A stretch of 41,613 bases of DNA from Welwitschia mirabilis. Its lineage: Eukaryota > Gnetophyta > Gnetopsida > Welwitschiales. The position numbers and the translations under genes are program-made. The notes under the pieces were generated by a model that searched no databases, was not told the DNA's origin, and saw only the letters and a program-made list of their open reading frames with translations. The DNA lies in assembly GCA_051453625.1 (NCBI GenBank), contig JBOZIK010000001.1, positions 143,480,677 through 143,522,289 on the forward strand. Direction: 5' to 3'. Below are positions 1 to 9,313 of the stretch, piece by piece (the stretch's first letter is position 1; each line of letters starts with the position of its first letter).

Positions 1-240
1 TTCAGAACTTTTGGAAGTAAGTACATCATCTCTAGAGATAGAGAAGATCTGGCTAAATAAAATTTAAAATCTAATGAAGGAATCTTCCTAGGGTACTCCC
101 AATCGAGTAGAGCTTACAGGGTGTTCAACAAACGAACTCTTCATATGGAAGAATCCATAAATGTCAGATTCATAATGTACTTGACCCTACAAAAGCTTCT
201 CGAACTGATGATGATCTAGTTCCTCCTCCTTTTTACTACA
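1..240 (+). pseudogene. copia integrase C-terminal fragment
   Basis: Frame-1 translation gives GIFLGYSQSSRAYRVFNKRT followed by HMEESINVRF. This is the highly conserved end of plant copia integrase (usual form: EGIFLGYS, then RAYRVYNKRT, then ESINV). Upstream, ISRDREDLAK then a stop (TAA where a Phe or Lys codon is usual) shows decay. The catalytic core (HHCC zinc finger, DDE) would lie left of the window. The fragment runs into the N gap at 243. It is part of the polyprotein that continues at 1018. Confidence 0.8.
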
Positions 241-242
241 AC

Positions 243-1016
243 NNNNNNNNNNNNNNNNNNNNNNNNNNNNNNNNNNNNNNNNNNNNNNNNNNNNNNNNNN
301 NNNNNNNNNNNNNNNNNNNNNNNNNNNNNNNNNNNNNNNNNNNNNNNNNNNNNNNNNNNNNNNNNNNNNNNNNNNNNNNNNNNNNNNNNNNNNNNNNNNN
401 NNNNNNNNNNNNNNNNNNNNNNNNNNNNNNNNNNNNNNNNNNNNNNNNNNNNNNNNNNNNNNNNNNNNNNNNNNNNNNNNNNNNNNNNNNNNNNNNNNNN
501 NNNNNNNNNNNNNNNNNNNNNNNNNNNNNNNNNNNNNNNNNNNNNNNNNNNNNNNNNNNNNNNNNNNNNNNNNNNNNNNNNNNNNNNNNNNNNNNNNNNN
601 NNNNNNNNNNNNNNNNNNNNNNNNNNNNNNNNNNNNNNNNNNNNNNNNNNNNNNNNNNNNNNNNNNNNNNNNNNNNNNNNNNNNNNNNNNNNNNNNNNNN
701 NNNNNNNNNNNNNNNNNNNNNNNNNNNNNNNNNNNNNNNNNNNNNNNNNNNNNNNNNNNNNNNNNNNNNNNNNNNNNNNNNNNNNNNNNNNNNNNNNNNN
801 NNNNNNNNNNNNNNNNNNNNNNNNNNNNNNNNNNNNNNNNNNNNNNNNNNNNNNNNNNNNNNNNNNNNNNNNNNNNNNNNNNNNNNNNNNNNNNNNNNNN
901 NNNNNNNNNNNNNNNNNNNNNNNNNNNNNNNNNNNNNNNNNNNNNNNNNNNNNNNNNNNNNNNNNNNNNNNNNNNNNNNNNNNNNNNNNNNNNNNNNNNN
1001 NNNNNNNNNNNNNNNN
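243..1016. other. assembly gap, 774 N
   Basis: This is a run of N inside the copia pol region. It should contain the integrase-RT linker and the start of the reverse transcriptase. Any reading frame drawn through it is an artefact. Confidence 0.99.
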
Positions 1017-1017
1017 T

Positions 1018-2335
1018 GTTCATAAACCTGTTGGAAAAAACATCATAGGCACAAAATGGATCTTTAGAAATAAAGTAATGAAAAGAATGTGATCACCAAA
1101 AACAAAGTTAGGGTACTCTCAAATAGGAGTAGATTGTGGTGACACATTTGCTCTTGTTGCTAGACTTGAGTCTATCAAAATGTTTATAGTTGTTGCCTGC
1201 TAGAAAAAAACTAGGGTTTTTTAGATGGACGTAAAGAGTGCCTTTATAAATGACCACATTGAGGAAGAAGTCTATGTAAAACAGCCATAAGACTTTGCTG
1301 ATCCTTACAAACTAGAATATGTCTACAAATTGAACAAAGCATTATATGGGCTAAACAAGCTTCACGAGCCTGGTATGAAAAACTTTCATCTTTTTTACTT
1401 TAGCATGGTTTTACTAGAGGCTCTATGGACAGAACTCTATTTAGAAAATCAGTGGCTAATGATTTAATTCTGCTTTTAATATATATGGGTGACGTTATTT
1501 TTGGATCAACTAAAGAAGGTTTATCAAATGATTTTGCAAATCTAATGAGTTCTGACTTTGAAATGAGTATGGTTGGACCAGTTAATATGTTTTTAGGTCT
1601 TCAAATCCAACAACATGATAATGGTATTTTCATAAATTAGAAGAAATATTCTTCAGATCTTATCACAAAATTCAAGCTTGAAAATGCCAAGAGTGCGAAC
1701 TCTCCAATGGCTACTAATATCAAAATTTCTCTTAATGGAGAAGGCAAGGATGTGGATCAAAAGTTATATCATGGCATCATTGAAAGTCTCTTGTATCTAA
1801 CGGCTAATCATCCTAACATAGCTTTTAGTATGGGTTTGTGTGTCAGGTATCAAAGTAAACCAAAATAATCTCATCTCACTGTTGCAAAGAGGATACTTCA
1901 CTATGTTAAAGGTCCTCTTGATTTTGGGCTATGGCATCCAAGTTATACTTTGTTAAGGTTAACAGATTATAGTGATGCGAACTAGGCTAGATGCAAAGAT
2001 AATCGCAAGAGCACAAGTGGTGGTTGCTTTTTCTTTGGCAACTGCCTTACAGCTTGGTAGAGCAAGAAGCAATGTTTTGTATCTCTATCCATGGTAGAAG
2101 TTGAGTACAAAGTTGTCGAGGCTTGTTGCACTCACGTTGAAAGACTATGGAACAGACATCTCTGAAGTCCCTGTTCTATACAATAATTCCAGTGCTATTC
2201 AAATTGCTCACAATCCTGTTCAACATACTCGCATATCATTTTATTCGTAACTTGGTTGAGAAGAAAATTATCACACTTGAATATGTTTATACTCGAGATC
2301 AAGTAGCCATTATTTTTACAAAACCTCTATCGTCT
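1018..2335 (+). pseudogene. copia reverse transcriptase and RNase H, first copy, inactivated
   Basis: Translation in shifting frames gives GTKWIFRNKV, DTFALVARLESIK, MDVKSAFIN, EEVYVKQP and VYKLNKALYGL, the classic copia RT blocks in order. These are followed by IYMGDVIFGSTKEG, where the catalytic YVDD motif has become YMGD, so one catalytic Asp is lost. FEMSMVGPVNMFLGLQI and SLLYLTANHPNIAFSM follow. From about 1892 the RNase H region reads KSTSGGCFFFGNCLTAW and LSMVEVEYKVVEACC, where the usual form is LSTAEAEYIAAGSCC. There are many stops (TAG, TAA) and at least three frameshifts. Compared with the second copy at 2436, this RNase H lacks two short blocks, one near 2130 and one near 2232, the latter covering the KHIDLRYHF region. 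The copy ends abruptly at the 100-N gap. Non-functional. Confidence 0.85.
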
Positions 2336-2435
2336 NNNNNNNNNNNNNNNNNNNNNNNNNNNNNNNNNNNNNNNNNNNNNNNNNNNNNNNNNNNNNNNNN
2401 NNNNNNNNNNNNNNNNNNNNNNNNNNNNNNNNNNN
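2336..2435. other. assembly gap, exactly 100 N
   Basis: A run of exactly 100 N usually marks a join of unknown size. The sequence to its right restarts about 440 bases back in the RNase H sequence, so the gap separates two copies of the same segment. Confidence 0.99.
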
Positions 2436-2962
2436 GATACTTTGCTATGTTAAAGGTACTCTTGATTTTGGGCTATGGTATCCAAGTAATACTTCGTTAA
2501 GTTTAACAGGTTGTAGTGATGCGAACTGGGTTGGTTGCAAAGATGATCACAAGAGCACGACTAGTGGTGGCTTTTTCTTTGGCAACTGCCTTATAGCATG
2601 GTACAACAAGAAGTAATGTTCCATATCTCTATCCACGGCAGAAGCTGAGTACATAGCTGTCAAGGCTTGCTGCACTCAGACACTATGAATGAAAGAAACT
2701 TTAAAAAATTATGGAATAGCAATTTCTGAAGTCCCTGTTCTATGCTACAATTCAAGTGTTATTCAAATCACTCACAATCTTGTTCAACACACTCGCACCA
2801 AGCACATCGATCTCAGGTATCATTTTATCTGTGACTTCATTGAGAAGAAAATTATCACACTTAAATATGTTTGTACTCAAGATTAATTAGCTGATATTTT
2901 CACAAAACCTCATTGTCTAATCGTTTTGCTACACTTCGTTACTTTCTGGATATCCTGTTTGA
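2436..2962 (+). pseudogene. copia RNase H, second copy
   Basis: The sequence restarts at the same place as 1892 and translates to YVKGTLDFGLWYPSNTSLSL, KSTTSGGFFFGNCLIAW, LSTAEAEYIAVKACC, YGIAISEVPVLCYNSS, QHTRTKHIDLRYHF and VCTQD, then a stop and LADIFTKP. These are the conserved blocks of copia RNase H through to the usual end of pol. The catalytic Asp in the usual CDN block has become CYN. Stops follow AWYNKK, the CCTQTL block and VCTQD. It is more complete than the first copy. The next element part is the GTCGAC array and the extra ORF. Confidence 0.85.
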
Positions 2963-3039
2963 AAAAGACATGAAAAGCCCAGTCTCAATTGGGCATTAGA
3001 GTTTAGCTGTTGGGTTCAAACTTTCAATGTTATATCAAA

Positions 3040-3400
3040 TTGAACTCCGGTCAAGCTCATCGATCCCTTGGGTTGACTGTATTCTTTTCAGTTTTTCCTG
3101 TTAAACCTTTGTTCACATTGGGTCAACCGCCCCATTCTTGGGTCGACCTCATGAGAATCAATCTTAGTATTAAAACTTCTCTTACAATGGGTCGACCGCC
3201 CGTGTCTATAGGGTTGATCTCATCTAAACCTGTTTTACTGTTAATTCAGGTCAACCGCTACGTTCCGTTGGGTCGACCGACTTTGATTTAGTTTTTTCCT
3301 GTCAATCTTTCTCCTCGCAAGGTAGACTGAGTTTATCTTAAGGTCGATCGCTACCTTACTGTTCCAGTTTTTTAAATTACACGGGTCGACCGACCAAGTC
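3040..3400 (+). repeat. array of about 11 GGGTCGACCG-type motifs
   Basis: Variants of GGGTCGACCG (GGGTCAACCG, GGGTTGACTG, GGTCGATCG and others) recur every 20-50 bases between the end of pol and the extra ORF. Examples are near 3145, 3188, 3269 and 3381. The core GTCGAC is self-complementary. The block has U3-like layout: motif array, then an AT element (ttttaaat near 3437), then an ATG about 120 bases on. It is not alignable by eye to the 3' LTR of the same element, which has a related GGGCGACCG array. Confidence 0.7.
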
Positions 3401-3559
3401 GTTCAGTTGCCCGCATTTAAGGCGACGTACCGTGGATTTTTAAATCCACCTTGGCCCTCAAAACCTCATTTGTCGTTTTTTGTTTCTTGTCATTTCTCTA
3501 GCTCCTATGGGCCACTCCTCTCATCTCCCACGCCTTTTTTACTTCAAATCGAGTCTTCC

Positions 3560-4539
3560 ATGGCTTCCCAGCAAACTGGAGAGGGTTCCAGGAAATGAAG
3601 GAAGGAATCTGCTGTCAAACCTTCAAGCTACATCTTTGCCAGAATGAGCTCAGAGCAAATAGAACATTTTGAGAAGAACTTCGAATCCAACCCTATTGCA
3701 ATGGAGAGGCCTTGTGAACCTCTGCAGTTCCTCGGTCTTCGAGAAGTCCAGACTCTTCTTGAAGAGATAAACTGGGGATACTTTCTTCATGTCATAGGAA
3801 CCTATTATCCTCTCATTACTCGTTTATTCTACTCCAATACTCGTTTTGATGCTACCCGTTCGACTTTTATTACTTCCGTTTTTTGGCCAAGAGATGCACA
3901 TCACTGCAGATCTAATAGCTTCCCTCACTGGGTTACCTTGAGGGAATATAGAGGAATATTGGTCCATGGCCAAATCTTTTGAAGAAAAAGATGTCACCAC
4001 TCAACATCTCTATGACTCCTCCATCACCTGGAAGAAGATTCTCAAAGCCTCTTATCTTCTTCCTAGGTTTCGTCTTTTACAATTGATTGTCGGGCACCGA
4101 GATGAACTCTCCAACTATCAAGTATTCCTTCTCTACTCGTTGGATCAGTGATGACACATTGATGCTCTTGGTAACATGGTCAAGCATATGGTAAACCAGC
4201 TTCAGCCTCACAAGAGGTGCTTCCTGCCATATCCTTTCCTCATCACTCAGATTTGTCGGCACTCTAACATTCCGCACCCTTCTCGGTAAGAGGTCCAAAA
4301 GCCCATGGGACCAATTGACCGTGCTACACTCACCTATGCATATTTTCGAGGAGCCTACTGCACCTTCCAGGCTGAAGGTCAAGGCTTCCCGTACTCCAAA
4401 GATTCTTCACCTTTTGCGTCGCCTAGACTCTCACCCTAGACACATCAAGGCAACTCTCATTGCTAGTGGTACTCCTATAGCTGACACTTCTCAAAGCGAG
4501 GCTGCCCATTCATCTGAAGAATCATCTGAATCTGATTGA
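3560..4539 (+). pseudogene. additional ORF of the copia element, 'putative plant transposon protein'-like
   Basis: The frame starts MASQQTGEGSRK, has one TGA (likely an Arg CGA originally), and continues ESAVKPSSYIFARMSSEQIE. A conserved-looking block follows: LREVQTLLEEINWGYFLHV and YYPLITRLFYSNTRF. After a frameshift near 3890 it reads EMHITADLIASLTGLP and, further on, LSNYQVFLLYSL, GNMVKHMVNQLQPHKR and FLPYPFLITQICRHSNIP. The layout (a Trp-centred start, FYSN, a TADLIASLTGLP block, then LPFPxLIT) matches the family annotated in plants as 'putative plant transposon protein' (Transposase_32). The tail is Ser/Glu-rich (AAHSSEESSESD). It lies between pol and the polypurine tract, where SIRE-type elements carry an extra ORF. 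Its biochemical role is unknown. At least two stops and one frameshift make it a pseudogene. The start is chosen for the in-frame ATG with the basic RK-rich stretch after it. Confidence 0.65.
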
Positions 4540-4875
4540 TTTCTAAATCGTGTGTTTCTCTTTTTGTTCTCCCTGTCCTTGATTTCGTCAAAAAGGGGAA
4601 GAAACTATGTGTTTTCCATTATCCATTGTCCATTGTATCTCAAATGTAACTTTTGAAAATTAATGAATAAAATGTACTCTTTCAGATGTGTCAAAATTCA
4701 AATCTTTTGGTAATACAAAATGTTTTTTTTGTGCCAATGAAAATCTCTTTTGATTAATAAAGTTCTACTTTTGTTTCTCTAGTAAAACTCGTTTTAATAT
4801 AGCTTGATTGTCAAATTATCTAATTAAGGGGGAGCACGTATTTTAAAAAGTATTGTTTTTCCTCAATCAACAACG

Positions 4876-4885
4876 AAGGGGGGAG
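4876..4885 (+). promoter_or_regulatory. polypurine tract of the copia element
   Basis: The purine run AAGGGGGGAG lies two bases before the TGTTGG that opens the 3' LTR. This is the plus-strand priming site expected immediately upstream of a 3' LTR. The preceding GTCAAAAAGGGGAAGAA near 4588 is a further purine-rich motif common in this element class. Confidence 0.75.
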
Positions 4886-4887
4886 TT

Positions 4888-5723
4888 TGTTGGAAGAACC
4901 TGTCGTCATTGATCAATTAACGAGTTTTTGTAAAGTTTGGAATTAGTTTATTTTGTAGAGATTTTCCAGCAGGGGCGACTGTAGGACTCATCCGGGCGAC
5001 CGAACTATCATTCAGATAAACACCCGAATCACATGCAGGAAACCAGAAGTAAAACTCGGGCAACCGGTCTGTTAGTAAGAAAAGGACTGGTTCAAACTCG
5101 ACAACCGTGTTTCTCAAATGGGGCGACCGATTGTTAAACCAATTGCAAACTGCACCAAGGGCGGGCGACCGATCATCATGATAAGGGCGATTGAACTAGT
5201 TTCGGCAATTTCAGCCTACTAATAGTGAGAGCGACCTAAGACACAAGCAAGGGCGACCAAGTGCAGCCCAGACAAGGAACTGTCATAAGAAGAGCGACCG
5301 ACTAATTAAGATCAGGCAACCAAACATTTTTGTAAGGGCAACTGGATTCTAAGGGCGACCAAAATTTCTGTTAGGTCGACCCAACGTGTTCTGATTATAA
5401 CCGTTGTACTTCCATGATTTACAAGAAAAGGCAGAATGAGATTCCAACGGTCCGCACTTACGCTATGAATGGCTATTTCCAACTGCTCTATTTAAATACC
5501 TCCTTCACAATAGTGAAGGTTAACGATTTTGATAAAAAGAGACAAAAATCAAATATTGTTACATGTACTATATGCACTGTGCTTGGATCATCTCGTGATC
5601 AGAATTCTCCTGGACTCTCTCTTTTTAATCAAGCTTGTCAGAAGCTTTCTTTGCACTTGTAATTATGGATTAGAACTGTGCATCTGTGCACCTCACTTCA
5701 ATCCTTATTGAAACCATCTTACA
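4888..5723 (+). mobile_element. 3' LTR of the copia element, with GGGCGACCG array
   Basis: The LTR opens TGTTGGAAG directly after the polypurine tract. U3 carries about 14 variants of GGGCGACCG between 4972 and 5385. A TATA-like box, CTATTTAAATACC, sits near 5488, preceded by an AACGGTCCG-type block, so R probably starts around 5515. The end is placed at TTACA (5723) because an LTR should end in CA, but with no second LTR in view this is a guess. Two short ORFs here (5414-5662 and 5529-5711) are incidental. Confidence 0.6.
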
Positions 5724-6479
5724 GAGATAAATTAATCCTTATAGAATCGTGACCCAGAATCGCCTGGAATCACAAAGCTAAATATAAATATGTATTTGAA
5801 GGGGATTCAAGAATGAATTTTTAATGAAAATGAAGCCCAAAAACAACATAAAAAAGTGGAAACTTCCAAAACCATCTCTTTCATAATGTATTTGTATATT
5901 TTATAGTCCACAATACATAGTAATGAGTTTATAGTTCAAATAGAATAAAGTTACAGCCTTGATTACATTATGTAAAGGCTAGAACTTTTATGTATGTGAC
6001 ACTGAATGATTGCCATGGTAACTGACAAAAGGGACATATGATATGCTATTGCATTTTCTATTGGAAAATTTTACCATTAATTTATTTTGGGGGAAGCTAT
6101 ATTGTATTGAGTATTAAAAGAAGAAAAAAATTAAAGAATCGCAGCATGATACTTTTTCTGATAAAATGATAAGGGCTGAAAATAAGCCAAATTAAACGTT
6201 GAAGATTAAACAAATAAGCTGTTTGCATCAGAAAGAANNNNNNNNNNNNNNNNNNNNNNNNNNNNNNNNNNNNNNNNNNNNNNNNNNNNNNNNNNNNNNN
6301 NNNNNNNNAAGTTATTTTAAAATAAATAAATAGAAAACTTTGTAATAGAAAAAGAAAACTTCATCTCACCTTTTTCAGTTTACTAATATCCTTCGATTCA
6401 ACGTTTGCAGATTGTTTTTTCGGTGCCGACATCTCACTAAAGGGTTGAGGAATATGAGAGAAAACTAACTGAATCTTTT
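5724..6479. other. no gene recognised; includes a 71-N gap
   Basis: This is AT-rich sequence with a run of N at 6238-6308. At 5747-5770 there are two or three AATCGTGA / AATCGCCTGGAATCAC motifs related to the array at 6540-7030, so part of this may belong to the same LTR-like repeat. No coding similarity was seen on either strand. Confidence 0.5.
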
Positions 6480-7030
6480 TCTATGCATTTTTCTATTTTA
6501 AAAGCTCTGTCTGCATCGATACTTCGAAAATCGCGGAAACATGGGAATTGCAATCCCAGAACGAATCACCCAAATCCCAATTCTGACATCCAAAATCGTG
6601 ATTCCCGGGAAAAAGTGCTTCTAAGGCAATTCAGAGTGCCTTTTCTGGAATCGCAATTCCAGATCACCAGAATTGTGATTCAAATCTGCATTTCATATGT
6701 AGGGATAGTGTATGAAAAGGAAATGAAAATCTTAGAAAGACATAAACAGAAAAATGAGTCATAACAAATAAAAATATCCAAATCTGGTGAAAAGATTGAC
6801 ACTAAAGTGAAAATTTTCAAAGAAATAGTCAAATGCTAACACATATGAGAAACATTCACCAGGAAGAATGACACACAAGATTAAAACAAGCAAACGACTC
6901 AAAGAATCTTAAAATCAACAGAGACAAGAAAGGCTCAATTGCTATGGTCTCTAAAATAAAATGCAAAAAGATAAAAAAGGTTCTTCACCCTGGTTGAGCA
7001 AGGAAGACCTTGGAATCATGATCCCAATGT
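6480..7030. repeat. LTR-like repeat with array of near-palindromic GGAATCGCAATTCC motifs
   Basis: Variants of GGAATYGCRATTCC recur at about 6543, 6592, 6649, 6670 and 7013, with partial ones at 6565-6580. The motif is close to its own reverse complement. The open frame at 6483-6764 is probably a by-product of the array. Spacing and layout resemble the motif arrays in the copia LTRs of this window, so an LTR fragment is likely, but no ends, TATA box or primer site could be fixed. Confidence 0.45.
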
Positions 7031-7204
7031 GGTCAAATCACAAGCTCCAAAGACATGCTTGGTAGTCATCCTGAGAACCAAGAGAGTGATAATTGACATA
7101 GATAACTCTGGTGACAGATCCCTTACACTTAATAAACACAACACATAAAAAGAAAATAAAATACAAAAATCACACAAAGAAGTTAAAGGCAATGAAAAAT
7201 GTAG

Positions 7205-7350
7205 CTTTAATAGTCAACTGATATTAAAGAAGTTTGTGAAAAAAGACTTTAGGCAAGCAAAACAAATCCTTGGAATGAGGATTGAGCAAGACAGGAAAAG
7301 TGGGAAATTGTGGCTGAGTCAATCTAATTATATTCATAAGGTCTTAAAAA
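7205..7350 (+). pseudogene. Tnt1/Retrofit-type copia reverse transcriptase fragment
   Basis: A single open stretch translates to KQILGMRIEQDRKSGKLWLS, then QSNYIHKVLK. This is the RT block after the catalytic YVDD in Tnt1-type copia elements (usual form: LGAAKQILGMxIxRDR, then LWLSQxxYIxKVL). It has no stop over about 40 codons. It differs clearly from the SIRE-like RT at 1018-2335, so it is a separate insertion. It is cut by the 100-N gap at 7351. It lies on the + strand within the presumed first intron of the minus-strand GLTSCR gene. Confidence 0.75.
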
Positions 7351-7450
7351 NNNNNNNNNNNNNNNNNNNNNNNNNNNNNNNNNNNNNNNNNNNNNNNNNN
7401 NNNNNNNNNNNNNNNNNNNNNNNNNNNNNNNNNNNNNNNNNNNNNNNNNN
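7351..7450. other. assembly gap, exactly 100 N
   Basis: This placeholder gap lies between the Tnt1-like RT fragment and an LTR-end-like sequence. The remainder of pol, the polypurine tract and U3 of that element may be missing here. Confidence 0.99.
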
Positions 7451-7554
7451 ACTAGGGTAAAAAGAGCTTGAACCACGTAAATTCTGTGTTGTTCCTTTTG
7501 TTTGCCTGCTATTCGATTTTGTTTCAGTACTTTCTTGTTGTTAGATTTGTAACA
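7451..7554 (+). mobile_element. R/U5 end of a Tnt1-like copia LTR
   Basis: The sequence contains GAACCACGTAAATTCTGTG followed by a T-rich stretch. This is the motif found near the R/U5 region of many Tnt1-type plant LTRs. It lies just after the Tnt1-like RT fragment in the same orientation. The end at GTAACA is an inference from the requirement for a terminal CA. Confidence 0.45.
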
Positions 7555-9020
7555 TATTAAACCAAGCAAACTCGCCATAGGCTGTGTGCTTTTGAATTAT
7601 ACTTGGGCACAGTAAGCTTTGTGTAAAGCCCCTCAGCCAATGTTTAATCAAAGCCATGTCCTTTGAAATCTTGAATCATTATCTCCTAGTACTTTTAATG
7701 AGTTTATCTAGCTAAGTGGTCATTCCTTTTGTGCCATCATTTAAGCATGTTAATTCTGGTATCTGTTAAATTCATAATTAGTTTGGATTCTAGGTGAGAT
7801 AAAGACATGCGCACTCAATGGTATGCAGATTACCTAGATTATCTTTATCTCACAAATTCCATTCAAATGTTCTCTCCCAATCTGCTACTCTCAATATACA
7901 CCTAGGATTTTGGATAGCTACATGTGCATAATTCATCTCATACAAAGTTCTACCTGACTTTTTATCTTTAACTCAGTGGCACATTTTCTTCTTGCTCCAA
8001 ATTTGTAAAGGATGTGATTACCTATTAACAACAAAAATCCTAACTATCATTTCTGAAAATTGGCATTTCAAATTTATGAGAAGGTGCCACGTTTGGTGTT
8101 TCAAAAGTGTGATTCACAGGGAAGCCTTGGTTTTGCTATTTAAGTTTATATGAAGCTACTATATCTGTTTGACACTAAGGACTCATCATGTTTCTAAAAG
8201 GCTGAAGCAAATTTACTTATTCAAAACTTGACTTACAGATCCTTGGGATATGCACGTTATTGGTGACATCTAAAGAGCTTACACAATGTCGAACTCTCTA
8301 AAAATTCTAGGAAAGGTATATTATTTAGCATAAAAACGATACAATATTCTAGATAAAAGTAACTGCAAGAAAGAGAAAAGTTTCCTTACAAACATTGAAG
8401 CACCAAACCATGGAAGAAAAGAAGATTGTTGTTTCAGATAAAAGAAACGAATGAAGCTTCGTTTGTCACATGTTTGTTTTCAAGAAGAAAGACCCAGAGT
8501 GATTTCGAGTATGGCATGGGAACACAAAAACGCATTCATTCATGTTAAGAAAGTTCAAAAACCTATTCGTTTATCCATATTGAAATTTGCTTAGCGTATC
8601 TGAGCTTGATGATCTAGCACGGTTTATAATGAATGAGAGTCCTCTTGTTTTTAAAACTATAAAGTGAGTTCTAGCAGTGATAAAATGGTGAATTTTTGTA
8701 TTGTACTATATATTACGTAAAAGCAGAGACCCCGCTCTATTTCAAAGCGTTTTTCTGACAAATATTCGCCTTTTAACAGTCCTAAGAAAGCTAGCATTGC
8801 ATGAAATCCGACTTCATTGATGAAAAACGAGTGGAAGCAGATTTGCCAAACAAAATGTTGAAAACTTGCAAAATTTTGAGTTCGAAAAGCTTCAGTAGTT
8901 ATGCACAGACTGAAGACCATATAACTTAAAATAGCCCTTCTTTGATTTCTACTTTATCATTGTTTGCTCTTCATTGATAAAGATACACAGCCAAACACAA
9001 AAACATGAGAAAACACTGAC
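7555..9020 (-). other. presumed first-intron sequence of the GLTSCR-domain gene
   Basis: On the minus strand this follows the splice donor at 9020. I found no sequence that continues the GLTSCR domain (expected to begin LLPYHV) and no recognisable transposon. The open frame at 8657-8920 has no family resemblance. If the exon at 9021-9463 is functional, this is intron and the acceptor lies further left or outside the window. Confidence 0.55.
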
Positions 9021-9278
9021 CTTTCACAGGCATCCTCCAGAGATGAAAAGGGCCGTTTGATGTCCGGATGGCAGACTTTCCAAGCATCTTGCTGAGCCAT
9101 CTCCCAGTCCGGGGGAATGTTCTGTCTGAGATTATTAAGATTACCCTTTTGTTGCTGTTGTTGCTGAAGAAGTTGATTATGATGAAGAAGGGCATTTCTT
9201 TGTTGCTGTTGTTGCTGCATTGGCTCACTCTGTAAAATTGCAGGGTTTCCAGAAAATCGCGATAGATGTTGCTGCTGC

Positions 9279-9313
<35 letters not shown>

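Larger units (their letters stand above)
1..5723 (+). mobile_element. Ty1/copia retrotransposon, SIRE-like, 3' portion, decayed
   Basis: This stretch reads in the order integrase C-terminus, reverse transcriptase, RNase H, additional ORF, polypurine tract and 3' LTR, all on the + strand. That is the usual 3' half of a plant Ty1/copia element carrying an extra ORF after pol. The gag, protease, most of the integrase and the 5' LTR lie left of the window. Stops, frameshifts, a 774-N gap and a 100-N gap make it non-autonomous. The RNase H segment occurs twice, so either it was duplicated or two related copies were joined at the gap. The right boundary is the inferred LTR end and is uncertain. Assignment to the SIRE lineage is inferred from the extra ORF and from pol similarity recognised by eye. 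Confidence 0.75.

Noticed and set aside
187-1023. 278-codon minus-strand open frame
   Set aside because: It is almost entirely N. The frame is an artefact of the assembly gap.
3040-3400. CRISPR-like array of short repeats
   Set aside because: The repeats are short, variable and irregularly spaced, in a plant retroelement context with no cas genes.
3009-4888. A small non-autonomous LTR element with TGTTGG at both ends
   Set aside because: The sequences after TGTTGGG at 3,009 and TGTTGGAAG at 4,888 do not align, so they are not an LTR pair.
6140-6185. Candidate second exon of the GLTSCR gene: minus strand TTTTTCAG then CCCTTATCATTT
   Set aside because: It encodes only PYH of the expected LLPYHV, lacks the two Leu, and continues with no further similarity. 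Probably chance.
8657-8920. 87-codon minus-strand frame downstream of the GLTSCR exon as a continuing exon
   Set aside because: It has no GLTSCR-domain similarity, and its composition fits intronic sequence.
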